A stretch of 20,852 nucleotides of DNA from an uncultured Butyricicoccus sp. (GTDB lineage Bacteria; Bacillota; Clostridia; Oscillospirales; Butyricicoccaceae): contig URFQ01000043.1 in the NCBI GenBank assembly GCA_900547195.1, forward strand, positions 1 through 20,852. The letters run 5' to 3'. Shown here in pieces: positions 1 through 6,018 of the stretch. A program made the translations under genes and the position numbers. The notes under the pieces are model-generated. The model did no database searches. It was not told the DNA's origin and saw only the letters and a program-made list of their open reading frames with translations. Within the stretch, counting starts at the first letter, position 1. Every line of letters begins with the position of its first letter.

Positions 1-24
1 TCTACCCTTATAGGGTTGTTATTC

Positions 25-50
25 ATACCACGTCCTTTCGGGCGTGGTAT
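25..50. terminator. Hairpin past the rnpB 3' end, possible bidirectional terminator
   Basis: An 11-bp stem (25-35 with 40-50, one G-U wobble) closes a 4-base loop. Read on the minus strand it is a GAAA tetraloop hairpin about 15 bases beyond the rnpB 3' end. The plus-strand side is followed by a weakly T-rich stretch (51-56); the minus-strand side is not U-rich. It could end rnpB transcription, or end a plus-strand gene entering from outside the window. A smaller inverted repeat lies at 4-16. Confidence 0.5.
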
Positions 51-63
51 TGATTTAAAGATG

Positions 64-398
64 GTGTGAGCAATCCTGTAAGCCGGGTTCTGTATTTGAC
101 AATCATCTATCTGGGATGCGTGTCGCCACACGTCTCAAGCCGTCGGTTGGGACGGACGGGCCGCCCATAGTCCCGGTTGACGTTGCTGCGGATAGAGTTT
201 ACAGACCCCCCATGTTACCATGGGGCGTGGTGAGCTCTTACCTCGCCTTTCCACCCTTACCTCGTCGAGGCGGTATATCTCTGTTGCACTATTCCTAGGG
301 TCGCCCCCGGCAGACGTTATCTGCTATCCTTGCCCTGCGCAGCCCGGACTTTCCTCATACCGGTCTAGGCCGGCACGCGATTGTCTGGATTACTCACA
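64..398 (-). ncRNA. rnpB: RNase P RNA (bacterial, type A-like)
   Basis: This is the catalytic RNA of ribonuclease P, which removes 5' leaders from tRNA precursors. Read on the minus strand, the 5' part carries the diagnostic GAGGAAAGTCCGGGC block (about 340-355). The middle has AGTGCAACAGAGA and GAGGTAAGAGCTCACCA (about 225-290), and the 3' part has ACAGAACCCGGCTTA (about 78-92). The ends were placed by the P1 helix: 387-397 pairs with 66-76 over 11 bp with one wobble. A near-consensus promoter ends 7 bases before the proposed 5' end, so the two lines of evidence agree. The length of about 335 nt is slightly short for type A. Short reading frames on either strand here are not genes. Confidence 0.95.
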
Positions 399-404
399 AA
401 TGGT

Positions 405-433
405 ATTATATCAATTTTCGGCACATTCGTCAA
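405..433 (-). promoter_or_regulatory. rnpB promoter
   Basis: On the minus strand, -35 TTGACG (433-428), a 17-bp spacer and a perfect -10 TATAAT (410-405). Transcription would start at about 397-398, exactly at the P1 helix of RNase P RNA. The -35 box lies only 24 bases past the stop codon of the acetyltransferase gene. Confidence 0.88.
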
Positions 434-457
434 ATCCTTCAGCACAAAAACTGTGGT

Positions 458-1090
458 TTAAGAAGGCGCATTTAAATAGTTCTGTAGAATTTCGGCAAAT
501 TGCCCGATATGTATCCCGTCCACGAATGAATGATGTACCTGCACCGAGAAGGGCAGCAGTACCCGCCCATCCCGCTCATAAAACTTTCCCCAGTCAAACA
601 GCGGGGTTGCGTTGTCTTTTTTTCCCGAATCTGTGTGCGAAATATGGGTAAACGATACCCAAGGGAAGGCAGAAAACTGATAAATATCATTCCCCATTGG
701 GCCGGTAAAATAAACATCCTGCGCATCGATGGTCGCGGTCGCCAGCCGGACATAATCGGCCATGCTGTCCTGCATGGGGACGTTTACAACCTTGAACAGC
801 TCCTTACCCGGATCAATATAAGTAAACGAGGTATCAATCTTGTCATACAGGGCGATTTCACCGTCCACGAAGCGATAGCGGAACGCTTCGACCAGATTGG
901 CGCACCGGGTCACGGCATAGACCATGGCGGGCGTAAAAGGCCAGCTGTTTTGGCGGATCCATGGCAGGAAAGCCGTAATATCCAAATCAAAACTCACACT
1001 GTACATGGGCTGCGCATACTGCCGGAAAATCGAGCAATGCATGGCGCGCGGCCAGGTGGAGGGCTGAACGATCTGATACGAATGGGACAC
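458..1090 (-). CDS. CatA-like chloramphenicol O-acetyltransferase family protein
   Basis: A trimeric-type, acetyl-CoA-dependent O-acetyltransferase of the chloramphenicol acetyltransferase (CAT) family, expected in the cytoplasm. The 210-residue length fits the family (about 210-220). The C-terminal signature VHHSFVDGIHIGQF carries the catalytic His (H187) and structural Asp (D191). PWVSF supplies the oxyanion serine (S146), and RVLLPFSVQVHH matches the strand before the active site. The GTG at 1090 was chosen because a GAGGTG SD lies 6 bases upstream, the protein then starts like known CATs, and the longer GTG start at 1132 falls inside the promoter. The signature differs from the textbook HHAVCDG of clinical CATs, so the acceptor may be another hydroxylated compound. 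The gene is more AT-rich than its neighbours (hand counts of three 60-base lines gave 43-57% GC). No mobile element is visible beside it. Confidence 0.9.
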   Translation of the reverse strand: MSHSYQIVQPSTWPRAMHCSIFRQYAQPMYSVSFDLDITAFLPWIRQNSWPFTPAMVYAVTRCANLVEAFRYRFVDGEIALYDKIDTSFTYIDPGKELFKVVNVPMQDSMADYVRLATATIDAQDVYFTGPMGNDIYQFSAFPWVSFTHISHTDSGKKDNATPLFDWGKFYERDGRVLLPFSVQVHHSFVDGIHIGQFAEILQNYLNAPS

Positions 1091-1122
1091 GGAAAACACC
1101 TCAATTGCACAATATTTTCTAT

Positions 1123-1151
1123 AGGATAGCACGATTTGACTGTTTTGTCCA
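1123..1151 (-). promoter_or_regulatory. Probable promoter of the CatA-like gene
   Basis: On the minus strand, -35 TGGACA (1151-1146), a 17-bp spacer and -10 TATCCT (1128-1123). The predicted start near 1116 leaves a leader of about 26 bases containing the SD. It lies back to back with the murD promoter; the two -35 boxes are 8 bp apart. Confidence 0.55.
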
Positions 1152-1159
1152 GATTCGCC

Positions 1160-1188
1160 TTGAAATTACCGCGCGGAGCGTGTAAAAT
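1160..1188 (+). promoter_or_regulatory. murD promoter
   Basis: -35 TTGAAA (1160-1165), a 17-bp spacer and -10 TAAAAT (1183-1188). The predicted start near 1195 gives a leader of about 38 bases with the SD TAGGAGG just before murD. Confidence 0.7.
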
Positions 1189-1232
1189 AAATCAGGATAG
1201 AGAATAGGGAATGGATAGGAGGCTGCTGGCAT

Positions 1233-2609
1233 ATGACAGCGTTGCAAAAATATTTGGAAGGTATCCGCGGCAAGCGGATTGCGGTCATCGGCGCGGGTGT
1301 GAGCAATACCCCGCTAATTGCCCTGTTGCGGGAAGCCGGGCTGCCGGTTACCGTACATGATAAAAAAGAGGCCGACGCCCTGGGGGAGCGCTACACCGAA
1401 CTGGCGGCCCTGGGCGTATCGTTCAGCCTTGGGCAGGATTATCTGGACTACTTGACGGAGGATATTGTATTCCGCACGCCGGGCCTGCATCCGGCGCATC
1501 CGGCGCTGACAGAGGTGCGCGCACGCGGCGGCGTGGTGACGAGCGAAATGGAACTGTTTTTCGCAGTCTGCCCGTGCCCGATCATTGGCATCACGGGATC
1601 GGACGGAAAAACGACCACCACGACGCTGGCCTGTGAATTCTTGAAGCATGCGGGTTATACCTGCCATTTGGGCGGCAATATCGGGAAGCCGTTGCTGCCG
1701 GAAGTGAAAACCATTCGGCCCGATGACCTTGCAATCGTCGAATTATCCAGCTTTCAGCTCATGGGCATGCAGTTTAGCCCATCGGTCGCAGCCATCACCA
1801 ACCTGACGCCGAACCATCTGGATTATCACAAGGATTTCGCGGAGTATGTGCAGGCAAAAACCGCGATTTATACCCATCAAAAACCAGGCGGCCGCCTGGT
1901 CGTCAATCTGGACGATCCGGTCACGCAGGAACTGGCGCTGAACCCGGAGAGCGTGATTTGGGGCTGCACCAAGCAGGGCGTGCCCGAAAACGGCGTATAT
2001 CTGAAAGACGGCGTGATTTGCATCGCGGAGAACGGCGTATCCCGAGAACTTATGCCCGCAGACCGCATCCGTATCCCAGGCGCGCACAATATTTCCAATG
2101 TTATGATGGCGGCTGCAATTGTGCAGGGGCGATGTAAGGACAGCGACATCATTGAGGTTGCAGAGACCTTCGGCGGCGTGGAACACCGCATTGAGTTCGT
2201 GCGCGAGTTCGAGGGCGTCCGGTATTACAATGACTCCATTGCATCCAGCCCCACGCGCACTATCGCGGGACTGAACTCCTTCCGGCAGAAGCTGATCCTG
2301 ATTGCCGGCGGTTATGACAAGCACATCCCGTATGATGTGCTGGGCGAGCCGATCTGCGAACATGTTGGCAAGCTGATCCTGACCGGCGATACCGCTGTGA
2401 AAATCCGCGCTTGCGTCGAGCAGGCGCCGTGTGCGGAAAAGCCGGAGATCATCGATGTGCCCAACCTTGCCGCTGCGGTACGCGCCGCGTACAGCGTGGC
2501 GCGGGAGGGCGATGTTGTGATTATGAGCCCAGCAAGTGCGTCATTTGATTGCTTTCAAAATTTTATGGAGCGCGGCGACACATTCAAAAAACTGGTAAAC
2601 GAGCTTTAA
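1233..2609 (+). CDS. murD: UDP-N-acetylmuramoyl-L-alanine:D-glutamate ligase
   Basis: Cytoplasmic ATP-dependent ligase that adds D-glutamate to UDP-MurNAc-L-Ala in peptidoglycan precursor synthesis. The 458-residue length is normal for MurD. Domains in order: an N-terminal Rossmann-like domain beginning KRIAVIGAGVSN (residues 14-25), a central ATPase domain with the Mur-ligase P-loop GITGSDGKTTT (119-129), the ELSSFQL and NLTPNHLDYH motifs, and a C-terminal domain with GVEHRIEF and YYNDSIASSPTRT. The last motif is typical of MurD rather than MurC, MurE or MurF. The ATG at 1233 has a TAGGAGG SD. Unlike the usual place in a dcw cell-wall cluster, the gene stands alone here, with its own promoter and a strong terminator 5 bases after the stop. 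Confidence 0.96.
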   Translation: MTALQKYLEGIRGKRIAVIGAGVSNTPLIALLREAGLPVTVHDKKEADALGERYTELAALGVSFSLGQDYLDYLTEDIVFRTPGLHPAHPALTEVRARGGVVTSEMELFFAVCPCPIIGITGSDGKTTTTTLACEFLKHAGYTCHLGGNIGKPLLPEVKTIRPDDLAIVELSSFQLMGMQFSPSVAAITNLTPNHLDYHKDFAEYVQAKTAIYTHQKPGGRLVVNLDDPVTQELALNPESVIWGCTKQGVPENGVYLKDGVICIAENGVSRELMPADRIRIPGAHNISNVMMAAAIVQGRCKDSDIIEVAETFGGVEHRIEFVREFEGVRYYNDSIASSPTRTIAGLNSFRQKLILIAGGYDKHIPYDVLGEPICEHVGKLILTGDTAVKIRACVEQAPCAEKPEIIDVPNLAAAVRAAYSVAREGDVVIMSPASASFDCFQNFMERGDTFKKLVNEL

Positions 2610-2613
2610 AATC

Positions 2614-2644
2614 AAAAGCCACGGTTTTTAAAACCGTGGCTTTT
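2614..2644. terminator. Bidirectional intrinsic terminator between murD and the repeat lipoprotein gene
   Basis: A perfect inverted repeat: 15 bases (2614-2628) mirror 2630-2644, with a GC core GCCACGG/CCGTGGC flanked by A-runs and T-runs on both sides. It sits between the convergent ends of murD (2609) and the minus-strand lipoprotein gene (2651), and should stop transcription from both. Confidence 0.92.
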
Positions 2645-2650
2645 GGCCGC

Positions 2651-3073
2651 TTATCGGGTGGTGTTCGGAGCAGTATCCGTATTCTTCGATGCATTGTTGT
2701 CCGTCGTGCCGTTGCCGGTGGTGCCGGTGGTGCCGTTGCCGGCAGCGCCGTTGTCGCCCGTTACCGTATTGTTGTTCGCGGCGCCGTTGTCATTCGCGTT
2801 TGCGCCCGGATCCAAATCATCCACCAGATCGTCGACAACATTGCCGCCATTGTTTCCGGCGTTGGTATAGCCGTCGGTTGCGTTGTCGTTTGTGCCCGCA
2901 TTGCCGGTGTTGTTGGTGCCGTTGGTGCCGTTTGTGCCGTTGGTACCGTTCGTGTCGGTGACCGTGCCGTTTGTGCCGTCCGCGCCGTTTGTATTCTTGT
3001 CATCATTGGTGCAGCCGGCCATCAGCGACAGCGTCAGCATCAGCGCAAGCGTCATGGAAAAAAGTCGTTTCAT
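2651..3073 (-). CDS. Asn/Thr/Gly-rich repeat lipoprotein, function unknown
   Basis: I do not recognise a family. The 140-residue protein has a lipoprotein signal peptide: KR at positions 2-3, a hydrophobic stretch 5-19, and lipobox SLMAGC with the lipidated Cys at 21, so it should sit on the outer face of the membrane. The rest is almost entirely Asn, Thr, Gly, Asp and Ala. Residues 41-54 are perfect Thr-Asn-Gly repeats and residues 79-88 read VVDDLVDDLD, the only hydrophobic-acidic patch. There is no Cys after 21 and no recognisable enzyme or FMN-binding domain. The ATG at 3073 was chosen for its AAAGGAGGT SD; an in-frame upstream start would add 19 residues and bury the signal peptide. It is the last gene of the apbE operon, 63 bases after the Gx gene. 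It may be a surface spacer or stalk, which is inference. Confidence 0.8.
   Translation of the reverse strand: MKRLFSMTLALMLTLSLMAGCTNDDKNTNGADGTNGTVTDTNGTNGTNGTNGTNNTGNAGTNDNATDGYTNAGNNGGNVVDDLVDDLDPGANANDNGAANNNTVTGDNGAAGNGTTGTTGNGTTDNNASKNTDTAPNTTR
2912..2953 (-). repeat. In-frame 9-base repeats encoding Thr-Asn-Gly
   Basis: On the minus strand the unit ACC-AAC-GGC recurs with small third-base changes for about 4.7 copies, encoding residues 41-54 of the lipoprotein. Degenerate copies continue to about 2992, and a second related tract lies near 2707-2755. A unit of 9 bases keeps the frame when copies are gained or lost, so length variation between strains is possible. Confidence 0.8.
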
Positions 3074-3136
3074 ATCCGAGATTACCTCCTTTGATTTGCG
3101 ATTAGTATTTGAAGGAAATCCGGGTTTCATGCAGGT

Positions 3137-3637
3137 TTAAAATTGAATTTTTTTCAAATGACCGAGTACGGCCGATGCCGTCAGGCCGGTGACAAAACCC
3201 ATGGGGATGGCGCTGAGCAACAGCAGCGGCAAATAGCCGGCCACGTCCACGGTGCCAAGCGTCAGCATGGCCGCGCAGATCTGGCCGATATTGTGCGCCG
3301 CCGCGCCGCCGATCGATACGCCGACGAGAGAAAACCACGCGCCTTCCCGTACAAGCAGAACACGCATGGCAAACAGCGCGAGCAGGCCGCCGGACAGCGA
3401 AAACAAAAAGCCGGTGATACTGCCCATAAAGATCGCTGCGAGCGTCACGCGGCACAGGACAATGACCACCGCCTGACGTGTGCCGAGCACAGTCAGGGCG
3501 AATAACGTGACCACGTTCGCAAGGCCGAGCTTGATGCCTGGAATCGGAACCACGGCCTGCAGGGGAAACATTTTTTCAATAAGCGAAAGCACGAGTGCGA
3601 CAGCGACCAGCAGGCCGCCCTGCGCAATTTTTTTCAT
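3137..3637 (-). CDS. Gx transporter family membrane protein (EetB-like; heptaprenyl diphosphate synthase component I family)
   Basis: A 166-residue integral membrane protein of the family called Gx transporter or Hpre_diP_synt_I. What is visible: a first hydrophobic segment (8-20), the conserved PIPGIKLGLANVVTLFAL stretch (31-48), then three or four more membrane segments rich in Gly and Ala ending SAIPMGFVTGLTASAVLG. The fold resembles ECF-transporter substrate-binding subunits; the old enzyme name comes from neighbouring prenyl synthases. In Listeria and lactobacilli a member called EetB is part of the flavin-based extracellular electron transfer locus. The ATG at 3637 has a GGAGAG SD that overlaps the stop of the NusG-II gene, 12 bases upstream, so the two are probably translationally coupled. 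The substrate is unknown. Confidence 0.87.
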   Translation of the reverse strand: MKKIAQGGLLVAVALVLSLIEKMFPLQAVVPIPGIKLGLANVVTLFALTVLGTRQAVVIVLCRVTLAAIFMGSITGFLFSLSGGLLALFAMRVLLVREGAWFSLVGVSIGGAAAHNIGQICAAMLTLGTVDVAGYLPLLLLSAIPMGFVTGLTASAVLGHLKKIQF

Positions 3638-3649
3638 AGCTGTCTCTCC

Positions 3650-4039
3650 TCAGGTTGCAATGGCGTCGATGTCGCTCTGCGCACCCACGAGCCGTACGAT
3701 AACGCGGTTGGGCAGGCAGACCGCAATCTGCCCGGCGCGTGTAAGTTTGCCGCTGCGCACACAGACCTGATCCGGGCAGTCGGATTCTGCAAAGTACACG
3801 CAGTCCTCTTCAATCTGAATGACATTGGTCACGGTTTGTCCGTGAATGGTGACCGTATCGTGATAGCCCGCGCCCAGCCGGACGCGCTTGACCAGCTCGC
3901 CGTCCTGCTCAATTTCGCAGGTCAGGCTGCGCGAGGGGGCGAGCGCGAAGGGCGCGAATACCGCGGCCGCAAGCGCCAGCACCAGAATAATGATCGCGAA
4001 ATCGCCTTTTTTGAGGCCATATCTACCCGACAATTTCAT
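3650..4039 (-). CDS. NusG domain II-containing membrane protein (EetA-like)
   Basis: A 129-residue protein with one N-terminal membrane anchor (about residues 14-34) and an extracytoplasmic NusG domain II beta-fold. The conserved motif CPDQVCVRSG (Cys88 and Cys93, a CX4C pair) followed by AGQIAVCLPNRVIVRL is diagnostic for the family. The family shares a fold with the second domain of some NusG proteins but is not a transcription factor here. In other Bacillota it neighbours ApbE and Gx-transporter genes, and in Listeria the comparable gene is called eetA. The start at 4039 lies 17 bases inside the end of apbE, with its GGGGGTGG SD in apbE coding sequence, so translation is likely coupled. 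An electron-transfer role is inference from context. Confidence 0.87.
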   Translation of the reverse strand: MKLSGRYGLKKGDFAIIILVLALAAAVFAPFALAPSRSLTCEIEQDGELVKRVRLGAGYHDTVTIHGQTVTNVIQIEEDCVYFAESDCPDQVCVRSGKLTRAGQIAVCLPNRVIVRLVGAQSDIDAIAT

Positions 4040-5036
4040 AATCCACCCCCTTGGCCAGCGTTAAGCGGCCTTTCAGCCCATCGGTCACATAGATTTTATG
4101 ATCCGAAGTGATAAACGCCGCGTCAATGCCCTCTTCCGCGCAAAACGCCAGCCCTTTGTCCAGACCCATGACAAACAGCGCGGTTGTCATTGCGTCCGCG
4201 CGGGTGGACTCTGCGTCCACTACAGTCACCGCGCGCAGCTCATTCTTTGCCGGATAACCGGTTTTGGGATCAAAGATGTGGTGGTAGCGCACACCGTTCT
4301 GCTCAAAATAGCGCTCATAATCCCCGGAAGTGACCACCGACTGATCGGAGACCGAAACGGTGGCAATATATGCGGCGCTGTTGTCCGGATCGGCAAGGCC
4401 GATGGTCCAGCGGCCGTCCCCCGCGTTCGGGTTTTCCCCATACGCCCCGATGTTGCCGCCCAGCGTCGCGAGCATGGCGCCGCCGCCCTGCATCTGTGCA
4501 ACCGCGTCCGTGGCATATCCCTTGCCAATGCCTCCAAGATCGACCTGTGCGCCGTTTTTCAGACGCGCCCGGTTGTCTCCTAAAAGCTCAATGTTTTGAT
4601 AGCCGACCGCGACGAGCGCCTCGTCAAGCGCCTCGGCGTCTGGCACAGCCGCATGGCCGGTACCGATGCCCCACAGGTCGGACAGGGGGGCGGTCGTGGG
4701 ATCAAACGCGCCGTCGGTCAGTTCGGCATACGCGACCGCTTTGCTGAGCGCTGTGTAAGTATCGCCGTCCAGCGTGACCGCTTTTCCGCCCGCGGCGTTG
4801 AGCTGCGCAAGAGGGCTGGAGGATACCTGGCGGGAAAGGGTATTGCTCAGGCCGTTAATGCGTTGCTCCGCCGCGGAGACAGCCGCCTGTGCTTGCGCTT
4901 CGCTTTTGTCCCAGACCGTCAGGGACATGAAAGTATCCATGGCAAAAAAATTGTCGGAAACGCCGGTGGCTGCGCCGCAGCCGGACAGCAGGGACGCCAG
5001 CAGCAGCGCGCAGAATATGCGGGGAAATTTTCTCAT
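4023..5036 (-). CDS. apbE: FAD:protein FMN transferase (ApbE), lipoprotein
   Basis: Moves FMN from FAD onto threonine residues of extracytoplasmic redox proteins. The 337-residue precursor has a lipoprotein leader with lipobox LLSGC (Cys20), so it acts outside the membrane. Family landmarks in order: FFAMDTFMSLTVW near the mature N-terminus, DGAFDPTTAPLSDLWG, QVDLGGIGKGYATDAV, GGNIGAYG, VVTSGDYERYFE, YHHIFDPKTGYPA (flavin and metal site) and STRADAMTTALFVMG (metal-binding Asp). All key residues appear intact. The ATG at 5036 was chosen for its GGAG SD and because it gives a proper signal peptide; in-frame upstream starts would run into the preceding terminator. It heads the operon apbE, NusG-II, Gx, repeat lipoprotein. 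No protein substrate with an FMN-binding domain is encoded in the window. Confidence 0.93.
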   Translation of the reverse strand: MRKFPRIFCALLLASLLSGCGAATGVSDNFFAMDTFMSLTVWDKSEAQAQAAVSAAEQRINGLSNTLSRQVSSSPLAQLNAAGGKAVTLDGDTYTALSKAVAYAELTDGAFDPTTAPLSDLWGIGTGHAAVPDAEALDEALVAVGYQNIELLGDNRARLKNGAQVDLGGIGKGYATDAVAQMQGGGAMLATLGGNIGAYGENPNAGDGRWTIGLADPDNSAAYIATVSVSDQSVVTSGDYERYFEQNGVRYHHIFDPKTGYPAKNELRAVTVVDAESTRADAMTTALFVMGLDKGLAFCAEEGIDAAFITSDHKIYVTDGLKGRLTLAKGVDYEIVG

Positions 5037-5064
5037 AAGAAGCTCCAGATCGTGTGTAGTATGC

Positions 5065-5083
5065 GGCGGGTAACATTCCCGCC
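5065..5083 (-). other. GC-rich hairpin at the 5' end of the apbE leader
   Basis: A 6-bp stem GGCGGG/CCCGCC with a 7-base loop begins almost exactly at the predicted transcription start (about 5084) and ends about 28 bases before the apbE ATG. It has no U-tract. It may stabilise the mRNA 5' end or bind a regulator; no known riboswitch consensus is evident. Confidence 0.45.
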
Positions 5084-5090
5084 ATGCACC

Positions 5091-5119
5091 ATTATAATAC
5101 GTGGGTACGTGGAACGCAA
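5091..5119 (-). promoter_or_regulatory. apbE operon promoter
   Basis: On the minus strand, -35 TTGCGT (5119-5114), a 17-bp spacer and a perfect -10 TATAAT (5096-5091). It follows directly on the T-tail of the terminator of the upstream gene, so the four-gene operon has its own start. Confidence 0.68.
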
Positions 5120-5121
5120 AC

Positions 5122-5150
5122 AAAAAAACCATCCGGAAAGCGGATGGTTT
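5122..5150 (-). terminator. Intrinsic terminator of the phospholipase-like gene
   Basis: On the minus strand a 10-bp stem (5150-5141 with 5135-5126), a 5-base loop and a run of seven T (to 5122). It lies about 20 bases past the stop of the gene at 5170-5775. Confidence 0.92.
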
Positions 5151-5169
5151 CGGATGACGAAAACCGTGG

Positions 5170-5775
5170 TTACGCAGTGACGGCCGCCTGGTTGGAAGCA
5201 ACAGCGGGTGCGTAACAGATGTTGATCATGGATAGAACCAGCGTCGCACAGACCTGGCAGATATAGACCAGGTCGTTGTCAATGCAGTGGCGCGCGGTTT
5301 CGTTCTTGTAGCGGTCGTGCATGGACTCAATGCGGTTCATGAGCGCGTCCAGCGTAAAGGGCGGCAGCACGGGCGCAACCCAGCGGCTAAAATCCTGCTC
5401 GGTCAGGCGGCGGCGGATGCCCAGCGCAATGCGCTTTTCATAGATGTAATGCGCGAGCAGATTGTGGTCATAAATATCGTCGTTGTGCGGATAGCAGAAG
5501 AAGTCGGTCAGATAGTGGCAAATTTCGCCGAGATCAACCGAAAGATCGCGGCCGTTCACCTGCTCGATGGTGTAAGTATCGACAAAGCGGCGGATTTTGT
5601 CCATCACCTCATCATACATGATCGAGGGATAATGGCGCTTCGTCAGGTAGGTGCCGGTCAAATCGGGCTTCAGGTTGCCATAACGAAAGGCGCTGCCATC
5701 AAAGGTCACGCCGCAGGTGTCTTCAACATAGGCCAGCAAAAGGTTGGCCACACGGGTATGGGAAACAGAATCCAT
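5170..5775 (-). CDS. Zinc-dependent phospholipase C family protein, no signal peptide
   Basis: A 201-residue protein resembling the zinc-dependent phospholipase C/P1 nuclease fold. Candidate metal ligands follow the order seen in Bacillus cereus PLC: Asp38 in NLKPD, His48 in KRHYP, His87 and Asp91 in CHYLTD, His97 in YPHN, and His109 and Glu113 in HYIYE. The HX3D, X5H and HX3E spacings match exactly. The N-terminal Trp that ligates zinc in secreted PLC is absent, though His6 is close to the start. No signal peptide is visible, so it should be cytoplasmic and the substrate may not be a lipid. The ATG at 5775 was chosen: GGAGG lies 11 bases upstream, and the in-frame TTG at 5793 overlaps that SD. 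It is a single-gene unit with a promoter and terminator. Confidence 0.82.
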   Translation of the reverse strand: MDSVSHTRVANLLLAYVEDTCGVTFDGSAFRYGNLKPDLTGTYLTKRHYPSIMYDEVMDKIRRFVDTYTIEQVNGRDLSVDLGEICHYLTDFFCYPHNDDIYDHNLLAHYIYEKRIALGIRRRLTEQDFSRWVAPVLPPFTLDALMNRIESMHDRYKNETARHCIDNDLVYICQVCATLVLSMINICYAPAVASNQAAVTA

Positions 5776-5853
5776 CGAAAAAGATGCCTCCAAGAAAAGA
5801 CGAGGGCGGCGTTAAGGGATTGTTCAGAAACCTTAACGAAACGAACTGAAATC

Positions 5854-5882
5854 ATTGTAGCACATTCCCTAGGAGTTTGCCA
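5854..5882 (-). promoter_or_regulatory. Possible extended -10 promoter of the phospholipase-like gene
   Basis: On the minus strand TGCTACAAT (5862-5854) is a good extended -10. The -35 region (about 5882-5877, TGGCAA) is poor. The predicted start near 5847 gives a leader of about 70 bases. Apart from this promoter and the terminator at 5937-5959, I see nothing in 5776-6018. Confidence 0.45.
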
Positions 5883-5936
5883 CACCGTTCACACAAAATA
5901 TGCAGGAAATTCACAAAATCGTTACTATTCACAAAC

Positions 5937-5959
5937 AAAAGCCGCCGGACAGCGGCGGC
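5937..5959 (-). terminator. Intrinsic terminator of the radical SAM gene
   Basis: On the minus strand GCCGCCG and CGGCGGC (5959-5941) form a stem with a short loop, followed by TTTTGTTTGT. It lies about 60 bases past the radical SAM stop codon. Confidence 0.88.
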
Positions 5960-6018
5960 ACTCATAAAAATGCCCATGTCTGGCGGACAGTTGTAGTTTA
6001 GAACGGGAAAACATTCGA

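Noticed and set aside
116..651. Plus-strand open frames of 60 and 143 codons across rnpB
   Set aside because: They overlap a well-supported RNase P RNA on the other strand and the end of the acetyltransferase gene; no SD and no family resemblance.
2912..2953. Collagen-like Gly-X-Y reading of the lipoprotein repeats
   Set aside because: The period is three with Gly in register, but there is no proline and the tract is under five units, too short and atypical for a collagen-like triple helix.
2549..3140. Plus-strand open frames of 75-181 codons opposite the repeat lipoprotein gene
   Set aside because: They are antisense images of the low-complexity repeats (Val/Pro/Cys/Arg-rich), overlap the murD end and terminator, and have no SD. 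The minus frame has a lipobox and an AAAGGAGGT SD.
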